Source: CAVXHQ01 sp963761735
Lineage (GTDB): Bacteria; Pseudomonadota; Alphaproteobacteria; Rhodobacterales; Rhodobacteraceae
Assembly: GCA_963761735.1 (NCBI GenBank)
Contig: CAVXHQ010000001.1
Span: forward strand, 434,001 to 498,000
Reading direction: 5' to 3'
DNA: 64,000 nt
Shown: piece by piece, positions 53,457-62,727 of the stretch
How the letters are laid out: each line of letters opens with the position of its first letter
How positions within the stretch are numbered: the first letter of the stretch is position 1
Program-made: the position numbers and the translations under genes
Notes under the pieces: model-generated
The model's input: the letters and a program-made list of their open reading frames with translations, nothing else
Told to the model about the DNA's origin: nothing
Database searches by the model: none

Positions 53457-54466
53457 GACGACACCCGTCTGATCCATTGGTCCGTCGTCACCGCCGCGAT
53501 GATCAGCAGGCCGATGGCGAGTTCCTGCCAGAGGACGTCGAGGCCCGCGAGCGCCAGACCGTTGCGAAAGACCCCGACGATCAGCGCCCCCAGAAGCGTG
53601 CCGATGATCGACCCGCGCCCCCCGAAAAGCGAGGTGCCGCCGATGACGACAGCGGTGATCGCATCGAGGTTGGCGGTCTGGTTTCCCAGCGGCGACACCG
53701 CCCCGATCCGCCCGATCAGAACCCATCCCGCCAGCGCGCAGATCACGCCGCACAGGGCATAGACGCCGACGAGCGTGCGCCGTGTCTTGATCCCCGCAAG
53801 GCGCGCGGCCTCGGGTTCGTCCCCCGTCGCGTGGATGTGGCGGCCGAAGGACGTGCAGTTCAGCAGATACCAGACCGCGACCGCGAGGATCAGCAAGACG
53901 ACCGTGCCGTAGGTCAGCACCGCGCCACCGCTGAGCCGGATCAGGGTGCCGCTCCATTGCAGGAACGGGGCCGTATCCTCGATCTGCTGCGCCCGGATCG
54001 TCGCCGATTGCGACACCAGATAAACGAGAGAGCCGAAAACCGACCAGGTGCCGAGCGTCACGATGAACGGCGGCAGCCGGATGAGGGCCACGAGCAGCCC
54101 GTTGAAGGCGCCGCACACAAACCCGGTCAGCAGGCCGAGAAAGAACGCCAGTTCCACCGGCAGCCCGTAGGTGACCGACACGCGCCCCATGACGACGGAC
54201 GACAGGATCATCATCACCCCCACCGACAGGTCGATGCCCGCCGTCAGGATCACCAGCGTCTGGGCGATCCCGAGGATGCCGATGATCGTCACCTGTTGCA
54301 GGATCAGCGACAGGTTGAACGGGGTAAAGAACTGGTCGCCGGTAATGATCGCGAACATGCCGACGGCGATCAGCAGGGTGATCGCGGGGATGGTGGTGGG
54401 AAAACGGTGCAGGAAGCGCCGGATCCTGTGGACCGGGCCACTGCGCGGGTCGGTGAAACTGCGCAC
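53453..54466 (-). CDS. Sugar-type ABC importer permease (FrcC/RbsC-like)
   Basis: A polytopic permease (337 residues from GTG 54466) of the CUT2 class. Conserved stretches are GIAQTLVILTAGIDLSVG, AFNGLLVALIRLPPFIVTLG and AVVIGGTSLFGGRGS. The real start is probably ATG 54605, which has GAAGGACAGCG upstream and opens a 42-codon frame of PPETG and PVTAA repeats; that frame stops at 54477, one register off. The permease frame just before 54466 reads PETGP, continuing the same repeat, so a frameshift near 54478-54490 appears to separate start and body. Confidence 0.85.
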   Translation of the reverse strand: MRSFTDPRSGPVHRIRRFLHRFPTTIPAITLLIAVGMFAIITGDQFFTPFNLSLILQQVTIIGILGIAQTLVILTAGIDLSVGVMMILSSVVMGRVSVTYGLPVELAFFLGLLTGFVCGAFNGLLVALIRLPPFIVTLGTWSVFGSLVYLVSQSATIRAQQIEDTAPFLQWSGTLIRLSGGAVLTYGTVVLLILAVAVWYLLNCTSFGRHIHATGDEPEAARLAGIKTRRTLVGVYALCGVICALAGWVLIGRIGAVSPLGNQTANLDAITAVVIGGTSLFGGRGSIIGTLLGALIVGVFRNGLALAGLDVLWQELAIGLLIIAAVTTDQWIRRVSS

Positions 54467-54500
54467 TGGGCCGGTTTCAGGCGGGGATGTCTGGCGCGGC

Positions 54501-54575
54501 GGTGACTGGTGCGGCGGTGACTGGTGGGCCCGTTTCTGGTGGGCCCGTTTCTGGTGGGCCGGTGTCCGGCGGGAC
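54501..54575. repeat. 15-bp tandem repeat at the permease N-terminus
   Basis: Five 15-bp units, with starts at 54501, 54516, 54531, 54546 and 54561, of the forms GGTGACTGGTGSGSC and CGTTTCTGGTGGGCC. On the minus strand they encode PPETG and PVTAA pentapeptides in the frame of ATG 54605. Confidence 0.85.
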
Positions 54576-54663
54576 GTCGTATGGATCGCTGCTGAGACGT
54601 TTCATCGCTGTCCTTCGGGCGCGCGCCGGTTGTGCGGCATTGAATTATCGTCGCAATAAAGTT

Positions 54664-54691
54664 GGACGCGGGCGGGGGAGTGCCCGCGTCC
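54664..54691 (-). promoter_or_regulatory. Stem-loop between binding-protein and permease genes
   Basis: A perfect 10-bp stem (GGACGCGGGC at 54664-54673 with GCCCGCGTCC at 54682-54691) lies 8 bp past the binding-protein stop. Such hairpins commonly protect the binding-protein mRNA end and limit read-through, giving an excess of binding protein over permease. A weak T-rich stretch follows. Confidence 0.75.
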
Positions 54692-54698
54692 TGTCGCC

Positions 54699-55733
54699 TC
54701 AGCCCCAGCAGATTTCCATCGCCGCGGCGGTATCGATCGAGACGACGCCGTCGACCGGCGCATCCGTCACCAGCTGCGTGCCTGTGTTGAAAAAGTCCAG
54801 TCCCGGCGTCGGTTCCGGTCGCACGCCTGTCTCGGAAAACGCCTTGATCGCCTCGAGCGCCATCGACGCCATCAGCAGCGGGTATTGTTGCGTCGTCGCC
54901 CCGATCACACCATCGGCCACGTCCATGACACCCGGGCAGCCGCCGTCGAACGACACGATGATGACGGAGCCGTCGTCCTTGCCCACCGCGCGCAGGGCCT
55001 GATAGGCGCCCGCCGCCGCCGGTTCGTTGACCGTGTAGACAAGGTTGATATCGGGACATTGCTGCAACAGCGTTTCCATCGCCGTACGCCCCCCTTCTTC
55101 GGAACCGAGCGTCATCGCGTGACCGCAGATCCGCTCGTCCGTCTCGTCGCCCCACCGGTCCGGGTCGCCGACGTCGATGCCGAAACCGGCCATGAAGCCC
55201 TGATCGCGCTCGACATCGACGAGGCCCTGATTGGATGCGGCATCCAGCATGGCGATCACGGCGGTGTCGGCGGCGTCGCCCATGTTGCCGCGCGCCCATT
55301 CGCCGATCAGGATGCCGCCCGCGCGGTTGTCTGTCGTAAAGGTGGCGTCGGCGGCGCTGGCAGGCACCAATGCGGTGTTCAGCGAAATGACGAGCAGGCC
55401 CGCCTCCCGCGCGCGCTCTACTGCCGGGACGATGGCCGCCTCGTCGTTGGGCACGATGGCGATGCCGATGGCGCCTGCCGCGATAAGGTTTTCGATGGCC
55501 TGAACCTGGCTCTCGTTATCGTCCGAACTGCGCGCCGCGAAGGTACGCAGATCAAGATCGAGGTCTTCGGCCATCTGCTCGGCTCCGAGGCGCATGGCGA
55601 CGAAGAAGGGATTTCCCTCGGTCTTGGTGATGAACCCCACGACCGGCCGATCCTGCGCTGCCACTGCCCCTGCACAGACCATACCGACCGTCATCGTCGC
55701 GGCGCCGAATATATTCTTGAACTCAACCAACAT
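54699..55733 (-). CDS. Sugar-type ABC importer periplasmic binding protein
   Basis: A 344-residue type I periplasmic binding protein (ribose/fructose-binding class). It has a signal peptide (TMTVGMVCAGAVAAQ, cleavage around residue 27), then VVGFITKTEGNPFFVAM, GAIGIAIVPND and a C-terminal lobe with YTVNEPAAAGAYQAL. The ligand cannot be told from sequence; sugar, polyol or inositol-like compounds are all possible. ATG 55733 is chosen because GGAGG lies 7 bases upstream. First gene of the binding protein-permease-ATPase operon and divergent from mocD. Confidence 0.9.
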   Translation of the reverse strand: MLVEFKNIFGAATMTVGMVCAGAVAAQDRPVVGFITKTEGNPFFVAMRLGAEQMAEDLDLDLRTFAARSSDDNESQVQAIENLIAAGAIGIAIVPNDEAAIVPAVERAREAGLLVISLNTALVPASAADATFTTDNRAGGILIGEWARGNMGDAADTAVIAMLDAASNQGLVDVERDQGFMAGFGIDVGDPDRWGDETDERICGHAMTLGSEEGGRTAMETLLQQCPDINLVYTVNEPAAAGAYQALRAVGKDDGSVIIVSFDGGCPGVMDVADGVIGATTQQYPLLMASMALEAIKAFSETGVRPEPTPGLDFFNTGTQLVTDAPVDGVVSIDTAAAMEICWG

Positions 55734-55999
55734 AATGAACCTCCCTGATATGTTCACGCGGACGTTATCGCAGGTAGTTGTAAAAGTAAATTTGCTTATT
55801 AAGAAAAATCGATAACCCCACTTTCTTGATAATCACTCTCATCGGATGCGAGCATCTCCGTCAATTACAGTCGGCGATCCAGATCCTTCAACTTTTCGCA
55901 CCTGACTTCATCCCGCACAGTGCATCCGTCATGGATGTGGCGTGCACTCATCTTGACATGTTCAGAGGATATAGTAGATCTTAAATTAACAATTAGACC
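55734..55999. promoter_or_regulatory. AT-rich divergent promoter region (importer and mocD)
   Basis: A 266-bp region clearly richer in A and T than its surroundings. For mocD, TTGACA at 55953-55958 is followed 16 bases later by TAGATC (55975-55980), a plausible sigma-70 promoter. An AT-rich tract at about 55785-55815 upstream of the binding-protein gene could contain the ROK operator, since ROK sites are usually AT-rich and partly palindromic; no exact match is claimed. Confidence 0.5.
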
Positions 56000-57100
56000 A
56001 TGGAGACCACCGTGATCAGACAGATCGACGGACCGCTGAGTGCGGAAGACTATTCTCTGACCGGCGCGCGTAGCGATGAGGCCCGCAACCTCGGTCTTGC
56101 CAATGCGGACTGGTACCGCACACCGGTTCCGCGCAAAGACCTCAAACGGCTGATGAAACGGCGCGACGGGCCGGGCGTGCGGGATACGATCCTTTGGCTC
56201 GGCCTGTTGGCGCTGACGGGCATCGCAGGCTACCTGACGCTCGGCACGCCGTGGGTCGCCGTGCTGTTCTTTGCGGCCTACGGTGTGCTGTACGCCTCTG
56301 CGGGCGAGGCGCGGTGGCACGAGTGCATGCACGGCACCCCGTTCCGCAGTTTTTGGCTCAACGCGATGGTCTTCGAAGTCGCGTCGTTCCTGTCGATGCG
56401 CAACCCCGTGATCTCGCGGTGGGCCCATGCGCGCCATCACACGGACACCTATATCGTCGGCCTCGACCCGGAGTTGGTGTATTTCCGCCCCCCCGATATC
56501 GCCCGGCAGATGATCGCTTTCTTTGGCCTGATCGAGTTTCCGCGCAGCATCCTCGATATGCTGCGGATCGCGGCCGGGCGTCTGACGACGTCGGAAAAGA
56601 CCTATGTGCCCGCCTCCGAGCGGCCCCGCGCCCAGCTGACGGCGATTGTCTGGACGGTGATCTATGCGGGCGTGATCGCCGCCTGTTTCTGGACCCGGTC
56701 GATCCTGCCAGCCGTGTTCATCGGGCTGCCGCGTCTGTACGGCGTCTGGTTCATTCAGGCGGTGGCCCTGACGCAGCACGCGGGCCTGCTGGACGATGTC
56801 CTCGATCACCGGCTCGACAGCCGCACGTTTCATATGAACCCGGTCGGGCGGTTCATCTACTGGAACATGAACTACCATATCGAGCATCACATGTACCCGA
56901 TGGTGCCCTATTATAACCTGCCGGAACTTCATCGCCTGATCGCGCACGATTGCCCGCCAGCCTACGAGAGTTTCTGGGCCACCTACAGGGAAATCGTCCC
57001 GACGATCCTGCGTCAGCAAAGCGATTCGACCTACCGTGTCGTCCGCCCGTTGCCGACGCCGGGGCAGACGACTAACGCCGGCCGAATCCAGGTCGCCTGA
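56000..57100 (+). CDS. MocD-like membrane fatty-acid-desaturase-family oxygenase
   Basis: A 366-residue membrane di-iron protein. The three His boxes are HECMH, HARHH and NYHIEHH, with hydrophobic segments between them. The N-terminal pattern (DYSLTGARSDEARNLGLANADWY, in part SLTGARSDE and ADWY) and the C-terminal HMYPMVPYYNLPELH match MocD of rhizobial rhizopine catabolism. MocD works there with a Rieske ferredoxin and reductase, neither of which is encoded nearby. ATG 56000 is used; GTG 56012 has a better spaced GGAG and is an alternative start. Confidence 0.82.
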   Translation: METTVIRQIDGPLSAEDYSLTGARSDEARNLGLANADWYRTPVPRKDLKRLMKRRDGPGVRDTILWLGLLALTGIAGYLTLGTPWVAVLFFAAYGVLYASAGEARWHECMHGTPFRSFWLNAMVFEVASFLSMRNPVISRWAHARHHTDTYIVGLDPELVYFRPPDIARQMIAFFGLIEFPRSILDMLRIAAGRLTTSEKTYVPASERPRAQLTAIVWTVIYAGVIAACFWTRSILPAVFIGLPRLYGVWFIQAVALTQHAGLLDDVLDHRLDSRTFHMNPVGRFIYWNMNYHIEHHMYPMVPYYNLPELHRLIAHDCPPAYESFWATYREIVPTILRQQSDSTYRVVRPLPTPGQTTNAGRIQVA

Positions 57101-57109
57101 CCGCCCCCC

Positions 57110-58795
57110 TCAGGATCTTGCGCCGTCGTCCGTCAGACGGCTTTTCAGCAGGTCTCCCGTCTCCGCAAGGATCGGATAGCCGATCATCGAAAACGACGTG
57201 TTGACCTGTTTAAGCACCCGCAGCGTTTCTTGATGAATGCTGCTCGTCTCGATGCTTTCGACCAGTCCTTCGCGCAGCCGCCCGAGGTGTTCGCGTTGCA
57301 GGTGCTGCTCGACGGCGCGGACCTTTTCCTTGGCGGCGACCAGATCGCGGGCCGCATCGACGTTCTGCGTCATCAGAACGTTGAGACCCAGCTGCACGTT
57401 GGTCAGAACCCGGTCGTGAAAATCGCCGATCTCGACACCGCCCTGCCTGGAAAACGCGACGCCTTCGACGCTCAGCCTGCGGGCCAGCTCTGACAGGGTG
57501 CGCGCAATGGCGTCCGACGCAGCTTCGAGGTTGGCGGCGATGGTCGCCAGCTCGTGGGATTTGCGGCCCTGCTCCTCACTCAGCCCGTCGCGGCCCAGAC
57601 GCGCGAGAAACAGTTTCAGCCGCTGGTGGCGGGCACCAACGCGGGCGTGCTGGATGGTGATCGCCTCCGCCGTCGCCGCGTCCCATCGCTGGTACAGCGG
57701 GCCGACGGCGCGTAGCATCGCCTCGATGATTTCGCCGATGTTGAGGATTTCGCGTGCCGCGAGGACCACTGCCTGACCGGCGTTCTCGGGCGGGCCCGCG
57801 TCGAGGATACCGGGCAGATCGCCATCCGTCACACGGTCCGGCAGATTGGGCATCAGCGCCTCGGTCAGCCGGGAAATCGGGCCCAGCAGCGGCATGGCGA
57901 TCAACGCAAGCGCCACATTGAACGCCAGATGGACGTTGATCCCCTGTTGCGCGGCATCGCGGCCAAGCCAGCCCAGCGGAAAGCCCGACGGATCGTCGAG
58001 ACGCGTCAGCACGACGAGCGCAAGCGCGGCGCCGCCGCCGCGCAACGCCAGGTTGGCAACCACCATCTGCCGCGCCGAGACCGGCGCCGACAACGTCAGC
58101 ACATAGGCGATGAACGCGCCACCGAGGTTCGCGCCCAGCACCATCGCCACCGCAGCGGACCCGGGCAACAGGCCCTGCGCCACCAGCGTCACGAACAACA
58201 AGACGGCCGCGACACTCGAATGCACGGCCCAGGCGAACAGCGCGCCGACGACGAAGGCCGTCATAGGGTCGGTGCCGAGGTATTGCATCGCGGCGATGGT
58301 GCCGGGGCTGTCGACCAGCGGTTCCGCCGCGCTGCGGATCATGTCGAGCGAAACAAAGATCAGCGCCAGACCGATCAGGATGCGGCCCACCTGCCGGGTG
58401 CGGGCGGCTTTGCTGCGCAAAAACAGGGCAACGCCGCCGACCAGCAGCAGCGGGATCAGGAACGTCTGCCGCACCAGCAGCAGTTGCGCGACGATGGCCG
58501 ATCCGACGTCCGCGCCAAGCAGGATCGCCAGCCCCACGAACGTCGCGATACTGCCTTTGGAGACGAAATTCGACACCAGTATCGCCACCGCCGTGCTGCT
58601 TTGCAGCGCGATCGCCGATCCGGTGCCGCTGATGACGGCCAGCAGGCGGCTGCTCGACGAGCGGCGCAACCACTGGCGCAACTGCACGGCAAAGGCCCGC
58701 TCGACGCCGGTGCGGACAAGCCGGACCGACCAGATCAGCAGGGACGCGGCGCCGGCGATGTGCAGGACGAAAAGGAGGATGTCGGGCTGTTGCAA
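57110..58795 (-). CDS. Na/Pi cotransporter family protein with PhoU-like C-terminus
   Basis: A 561-residue protein: an N-terminal membrane domain with two inverted Na/Pi repeats (SGTGSAIALQSSTAVAILV and the second QSS-like segment AWAVHSSVAAVLLFV), then a PhoU-like helical domain (about residues 340-555). It may move phosphate or another anion with sodium; bacterial members such as YjbB favour efflux. ATG 58795 starts MQQPDILLF. It lies 66 bp downstream of the metallophosphoesterase, so phosphate released by that enzyme could be its substrate. Confidence 0.9.
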   Translation of the reverse strand: MQQPDILLFVLHIAGAASLLIWSVRLVRTGVERAFAVQLRQWLRRSSSSRLLAVISGTGSAIALQSSTAVAILVSNFVSKGSIATFVGLAILLGADVGSAIVAQLLLVRQTFLIPLLLVGGVALFLRSKAARTRQVGRILIGLALIFVSLDMIRSAAEPLVDSPGTIAAMQYLGTDPMTAFVVGALFAWAVHSSVAAVLLFVTLVAQGLLPGSAAVAMVLGANLGGAFIAYVLTLSAPVSARQMVVANLALRGGGAALALVVLTRLDDPSGFPLGWLGRDAAQQGINVHLAFNVALALIAMPLLGPISRLTEALMPNLPDRVTDGDLPGILDAGPPENAGQAVVLAAREILNIGEIIEAMLRAVGPLYQRWDAATAEAITIQHARVGARHQRLKLFLARLGRDGLSEEQGRKSHELATIAANLEAASDAIARTLSELARRLSVEGVAFSRQGGVEIGDFHDRVLTNVQLGLNVLMTQNVDAARDLVAAKEKVRAVEQHLQREHLGRLREGLVESIETSSIHQETLRVLKQVNTSFSMIGYPILAETGDLLKSRLTDDGARS

Positions 58796-58861
58796 TTGTG
58801 GCTTTCTGCGGAGCTGCTTTCAGGGTTCGGACCCGCTTTTGGACGATATCGGCGGCACCGT

Positions 58862-59652
58862 TCAGAAGGCGAACGGCCCCTCGCCCGGATCGTTGCCGAT
58901 GTGGACGCTGCGAAAGGCGCCGTCCCAGTCGTGGAGCATGAAGCCGCCGGACGCCAGAAAAAACCCGACAGGCGCGTCGGGCCGCAAATCCGTCAGCGAA
59001 GGTGCTGCACGTCGCCGGGCCGGACAGTGCCACGGCACCGCCGACCGCCGCCACCATCACCGAATGGATATGGCCGCAGACAATGCGGACCTGTGCACGC
59101 GATGCGTCCAGAACGGTCGCCAACCTGTCACTGCCGTCCAGACCGATCGCGTCCATGAACGCGATACCGGACGCAAAGGGCGGGTGATGCACGGCCAGCA
59201 GGACGGGGCCGTCGCCCGCCGCCGCAAGCACGTCGGACAAAAAGGCCAGCGTGGGTGCATCCAGGATGCCGCCGCCCTGCCCCTCGATCAGCGTATCGAG
59301 ACCGATCAAGATGCAGATCGCCAACCTTCGCAGTCCAGTTCAGGCGCCCCGCGGCCGGCATCCCGGGGAACGCCGCCCGCATCGGCGCGCGCAGATCGTG
59401 GTTGCCGGGGATGACGAAAACCGGCAGGCCGAGCGGCGCCATGAGATCGCGGAACAGCGCATAGCTGGCAGGCGCTGCCGTCGTCGCTGACATCGCCGGT
59501 CACGATGACCGCGTCGATGGGGCCGATGGACGCGGCATGTCGGCGGCGATGCGCGCCACGGCGCGTTTCAGCAGGTCGGCACTGTCGATCCGGTCCGACA
59601 CGCGGTCGGGCGGCACGACGATATGCGGGTCGCTGATCTGCAGGATACGCAC
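58862..59652 (-). pseudogene. Calcineurin-like metallophosphoesterase, frameshifted
   Basis: Joining frames gives a class III (GpdQ/CpdA-like) phosphodiesterase of about 260 residues: RILQISDPHIV (first metal site), VIVTGDVSDDG, PGNHDLRAP, VHHPPF and VCGHIHS. At least four frame changes are needed, near 59535, 59478, 59308 and 58995. The GTG start at 59652 is three bases past the ugpE stop. In a Ugp locus it would hydrolyse imported glycerophosphodiesters. Whether it is decayed or mis-sequenced is unresolved. Confidence 0.8.
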
Positions 59653-59655
59653 CGT

Positions 59656-60464
59656 CTATTTGATCCCCGCGCGCAGAAAGGCCTGCACGAATTGCCGCTG
59701 GAAGATCAGAAAGGCAACCAGAAGCGGCGCCACCGACATCAGGGTCGCGGCGGAGATGACGCTGATATCCACACCGTTTTCAGGCGCGCCGAAAATCGAC
59801 AGGCCCACCGTCAGAGGCCGCGTTTCGGGCGAGTTGGTGACGATCAGCGGCCACAGGAAGTTGTTCCAGTGGGTCGAGACCGAGACCAGCGCATAGGCCA
59901 GATAGGTGGGTTTCGCGAGCGGCACATAGACGCGCCACAGGATGCCCAGCAGGCCGCAGCCTTCGATCCGCGCGGCTTCGTGCAGCTCGATCGGCACGCC
60001 TTTGAAGGCCTGCCGCATCAGAAAGATGCCGAAGGCGCTGGCCATGTACGGCATGCCGACGCCGAGGATCGTGTCGAACAGGCCAAGGCGCGAGATCATC
60101 ACGTAGTTCTCGACGATGAGCACCTCGGGCAGGATGAACAGCTGCATCAGCACCAGGATGAAGACGAAATCCTTGCCCGGAAACTGCAGCTGCGCAAAGG
60201 CGAAGCCCGCCAGCGTCGTCAGGATGAACTGGCCGATCAGGATGATCGTCACCAGCATGAACGTGTTGATGAAATATTTCAGCCACGGCGCCCCCGCCCA
60301 GGCGGTGCGGAAATTGTCCAGCGTCCAGGGCGACCACAGGTTCAGGTTCACCGCGTCCGACGTCGAATGGGTCGCGGCCCAGAAGGCAAAAACCAGCGGC
60401 GCGATCCAGATCGATCGCCGAGCAGGATCGCCCCGAAGCTGTCCATGAATTTGGTGACATTCAT
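59656..60464 (-). pseudogene. ugpE: UgpE-like ABC permease, frameshifted near the start
   Basis: The body (encoded 59656 to about 60420) is a MalG/UgpE-class permease with AGFAFAQLQFPGKDFVF and the EAA loop HEAARIEGCGLLGILWRVYVP (in part EAARIEGCG). The proper ATG at 60464 (MNVTKFMDSFGAILLG) is in a different frame, with the shift near 60420. The ATG overlaps the ugpA stop by 4 bp. Apart from this one shift the protein is complete at about 268 residues. Confidence 0.8.
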
Positions 60465-61357
60465 TGATAATGCGTCCGCTTCTCGAGGAAGAAGAACTGC
60501 ACCGCCGCGACGATGCCAAGCACCCCGATCACCAGTAGCGTCAGCGCCGCCGCATGCGGCGCGTCGAAGAAGGCGAAGGCCATTTCCCAGATATAGTAGA
60601 GGATCAGCTTGGACGCATCCGACGGCCCGCCCTTGGTCAGGATGAACAGATGGTCGATCAGTTTGACCGAGTTGATCATCGCGTTCACGGCGATGAACAG
60701 CGTCGTCGGCATCAAAAGCGGCAAGCACGATCCGGCGGGTATAGGTCCAGCGGCTGGCGCCCTCGATGTCGGCGGCCTCCTTGAGGTCTTCGGGGATGGT
60801 CTGAAGGGCGGCGAGGTAGAAGATCATGAAGAACCCCGCCTCTTTCCAGATCGTCACGATGATGATCGCCCAAAGCGCGGTTTCGGGCTGGCCGAGCCAG
60901 TTGACGGGACGCAAAGCCGAACAGCGCGCCGATCTGGTCGAGGACGCCGAGGCCGGGGGTGTAGAAGAACAGCCACAGGTTCGCGGCGGCAATCATCGGC
61001 AGCACGGTGGGCGTGAAATAGGCGGTGCGCACAAAGCCGCGTGCCGAGATCTTCGAATTCGCCCACAGAGCCATCGACAAGCGCGATGAAGATCGACACC
61101 GGGATGGTGACGCCGGCGTAGAGCAGGTTGTTCTTGACCACGATCCAGAAGGTCGGGTCGGCGAACAGATCGGCGTAGTTACCGTGCGCCACGAACTCCG
61201 TCGGATTGCGCCGGGTGCCGCGCGAAAACAGGCTCGACCACAGTGTCGCCATGGTCGGATAGAACGCGAAGGTGCACAACAGGATCGCCGCGGGCGCGAG
61301 CAACAGCCAGCCATAGATGGCCTGTCTGCGACGTTCGAGGTTGGCATGGGCTGACAT
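60461..61357 (-). pseudogene. ugpA: UgpA-like ABC permease with three frameshifts
   Basis: A MalF/UgpA-class permease spread over four frame segments: MSAHANLERRRQAIYGWLLL to SIFIALV, then MALWANSKISARGF to IGALFGF, then VNWLGQPETALWAIII to RIVL, then LLMPTTLFIAVNAM to EKRTHYQ. Each junction (near 61073, 60915 and 60723) is explained by one extra base. The EAA loop (KEAADIEGASRWTYT) is present. GGAGATG precedes ATG 61357. Confidence 0.82.
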
Positions 61358-61381
61358 CGGCGCATCTCCGGGTGTGACGAA

Positions 61382-61408
61382 AGGGGCCGATGCGGTGCAC
61401 CGGCCCCT
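61382..61408 (-). promoter_or_regulatory. Stem-loop between ugpB and ugpA
   Basis: AGGGGCCG (61382-61389) and CGGCCCCT (61401-61408) form a perfect 8-bp stem in the 60-bp gap after the binding-protein gene, the usual place for a hairpin that stabilises its mRNA and lowers permease expression. Confidence 0.7.
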
Positions 61409-61417
61409 GACGGGTCT

Positions 61418-62678
61418 TTACTGGTAGGGTGCCAGCAAACGCACGGCCGCGGCCTGCGCCTCGGCCAGCGCCTCGGCGGCGGTTTTCGATCCTGTGAGCG
61501 CCGACTGGATCGCAGAGTTCAGCCCGTCGCGCACCCGCGCCGTCTCGAAGGTGGAAAACTCGGCAACCGCGTTCTCCAGTTGGTTGCGCGCCACCAGAGC
61601 GGGCGCGAATTCCGCCGTATAGGCCATGAGCGCCTCGGTCTCGTAGGCGGCGGGCGACACGCCCATATAGCCGGTGCCGATCGACCAGGCCGCGGCCTGT
61701 TCGGGCGCTGTCATGAACTGCATCAGTTTCAGGGCGGCGGCGCGCTCTTCTTCCGTGGTGTCGTCGAACAGATAGAAGTTGCCGCCACCGGTGGGCGAGC
61801 CTTCCCGCACGTTGGCCCGGCAGTTCGGCGACGCCGAAATCGAATGTCGCCGCGTTCTTTACCGCCGTCAGGTTGCCGGTGGAATGCCACATCATCGCCG
61901 CCTGCCCCTCGAGGAAGGCCTGCCGCAGCGTGCCCCATTCGACGGTGCCGGTCGGCATGATGCCGTACTCGGTCGACAGCGATTGCCAGAATTCGAGGGT
62001 TTCGACAGCGGCGGGATCGTCGAAATAGGTGGTCAGGCCGTCGCCCGACATCAGCTCGATCCCGTTCTGGATCGCGAGCGCCTGAAACATCCAGTACGGG
62101 TAGCCGGTGGACGGGATCATGATGCCCCAGGTGTCGTCGTTCGTCAGGGCGGTGCCCATTTCGACCATCTCGTCCCATGTCGTCGGCGGTGCCTCGGGAT
62201 CAAGGCCCGCGGCGGCGAACATGTCCTTGTTATAATAGGCGACGATGGTCGATCGCTGGAACGGAATGCCCCAGGTCTGTCCCTCGATCAGGCTGTTGGC
62301 CATCAGCGCGGGGTAAAAGCTGCCCAGCCATTCCTTGTCCGCGTCGGTCGTCGCGACATCCTCGAACGGCACGATCAGTTCCTGTTCGATCAGGTCGTAG
62401 GCGTCGATGGAAAACATCACGGCCAGTTGCGCGGGCTCGCCCGAGGCAAGGGCCGACAGGGCGCGCACGCGGGTGTCGTCATAGTTGCCCGAATAGATCG
62501 CGGTGACGGAAATATCCGGGTTCTCGGCCTCGAAATCGGCGATGATGCTGTCGACCACAACCGTCAGATCGCCGCCCACGGCGATGGGATAATACATCGT
62601 CAGTTCGGTCTGCGCCTGCGCGATACCGGCCGTCAGCGCCGTGGCGAGGCCCAGTGCCGTCGTCGAAAATAGTTTCAT
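61418..62678 (-). pseudogene. ugpB: UgpB-like periplasmic binding protein, one frameshift
   Basis: A solute-binding protein of about 420 residues. The signal peptide ends TAGIAQAQ; the body has EAENPDISV, YSGNYDDT and YYNKDMFAAAGLDPEAPPTTWDE (in part YNKDMFAAAGLDPE), the signature of UgpB/MalE-type proteins. It reads without interruption to about 61820, where one extra base in the GCCGGGCC tract shifts the frame; the rest (REGSPTGGGNFYLF to LLAPYQ) follows in the next frame. ATG 62678 has GGGAGAAG upstream. The GNY and YYNKD segments favour a glycerol-3-phosphate-type ligand. Confidence 0.82.
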
Positions 62679-62727
62679 GATCTTCTCCCTTGAGTACGTG
62701 GTGATCGTTCGGCGGACGCGGGTCTGA

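Noticed and set aside
57576..59324. A 582-codon frame spanning the phosphoesterase and Na/Pi genes
   Set aside because: Only its first 110 or so residues match a phosphoesterase; beyond that it is a shadow of the Na/Pi gene caused by a frameshift.
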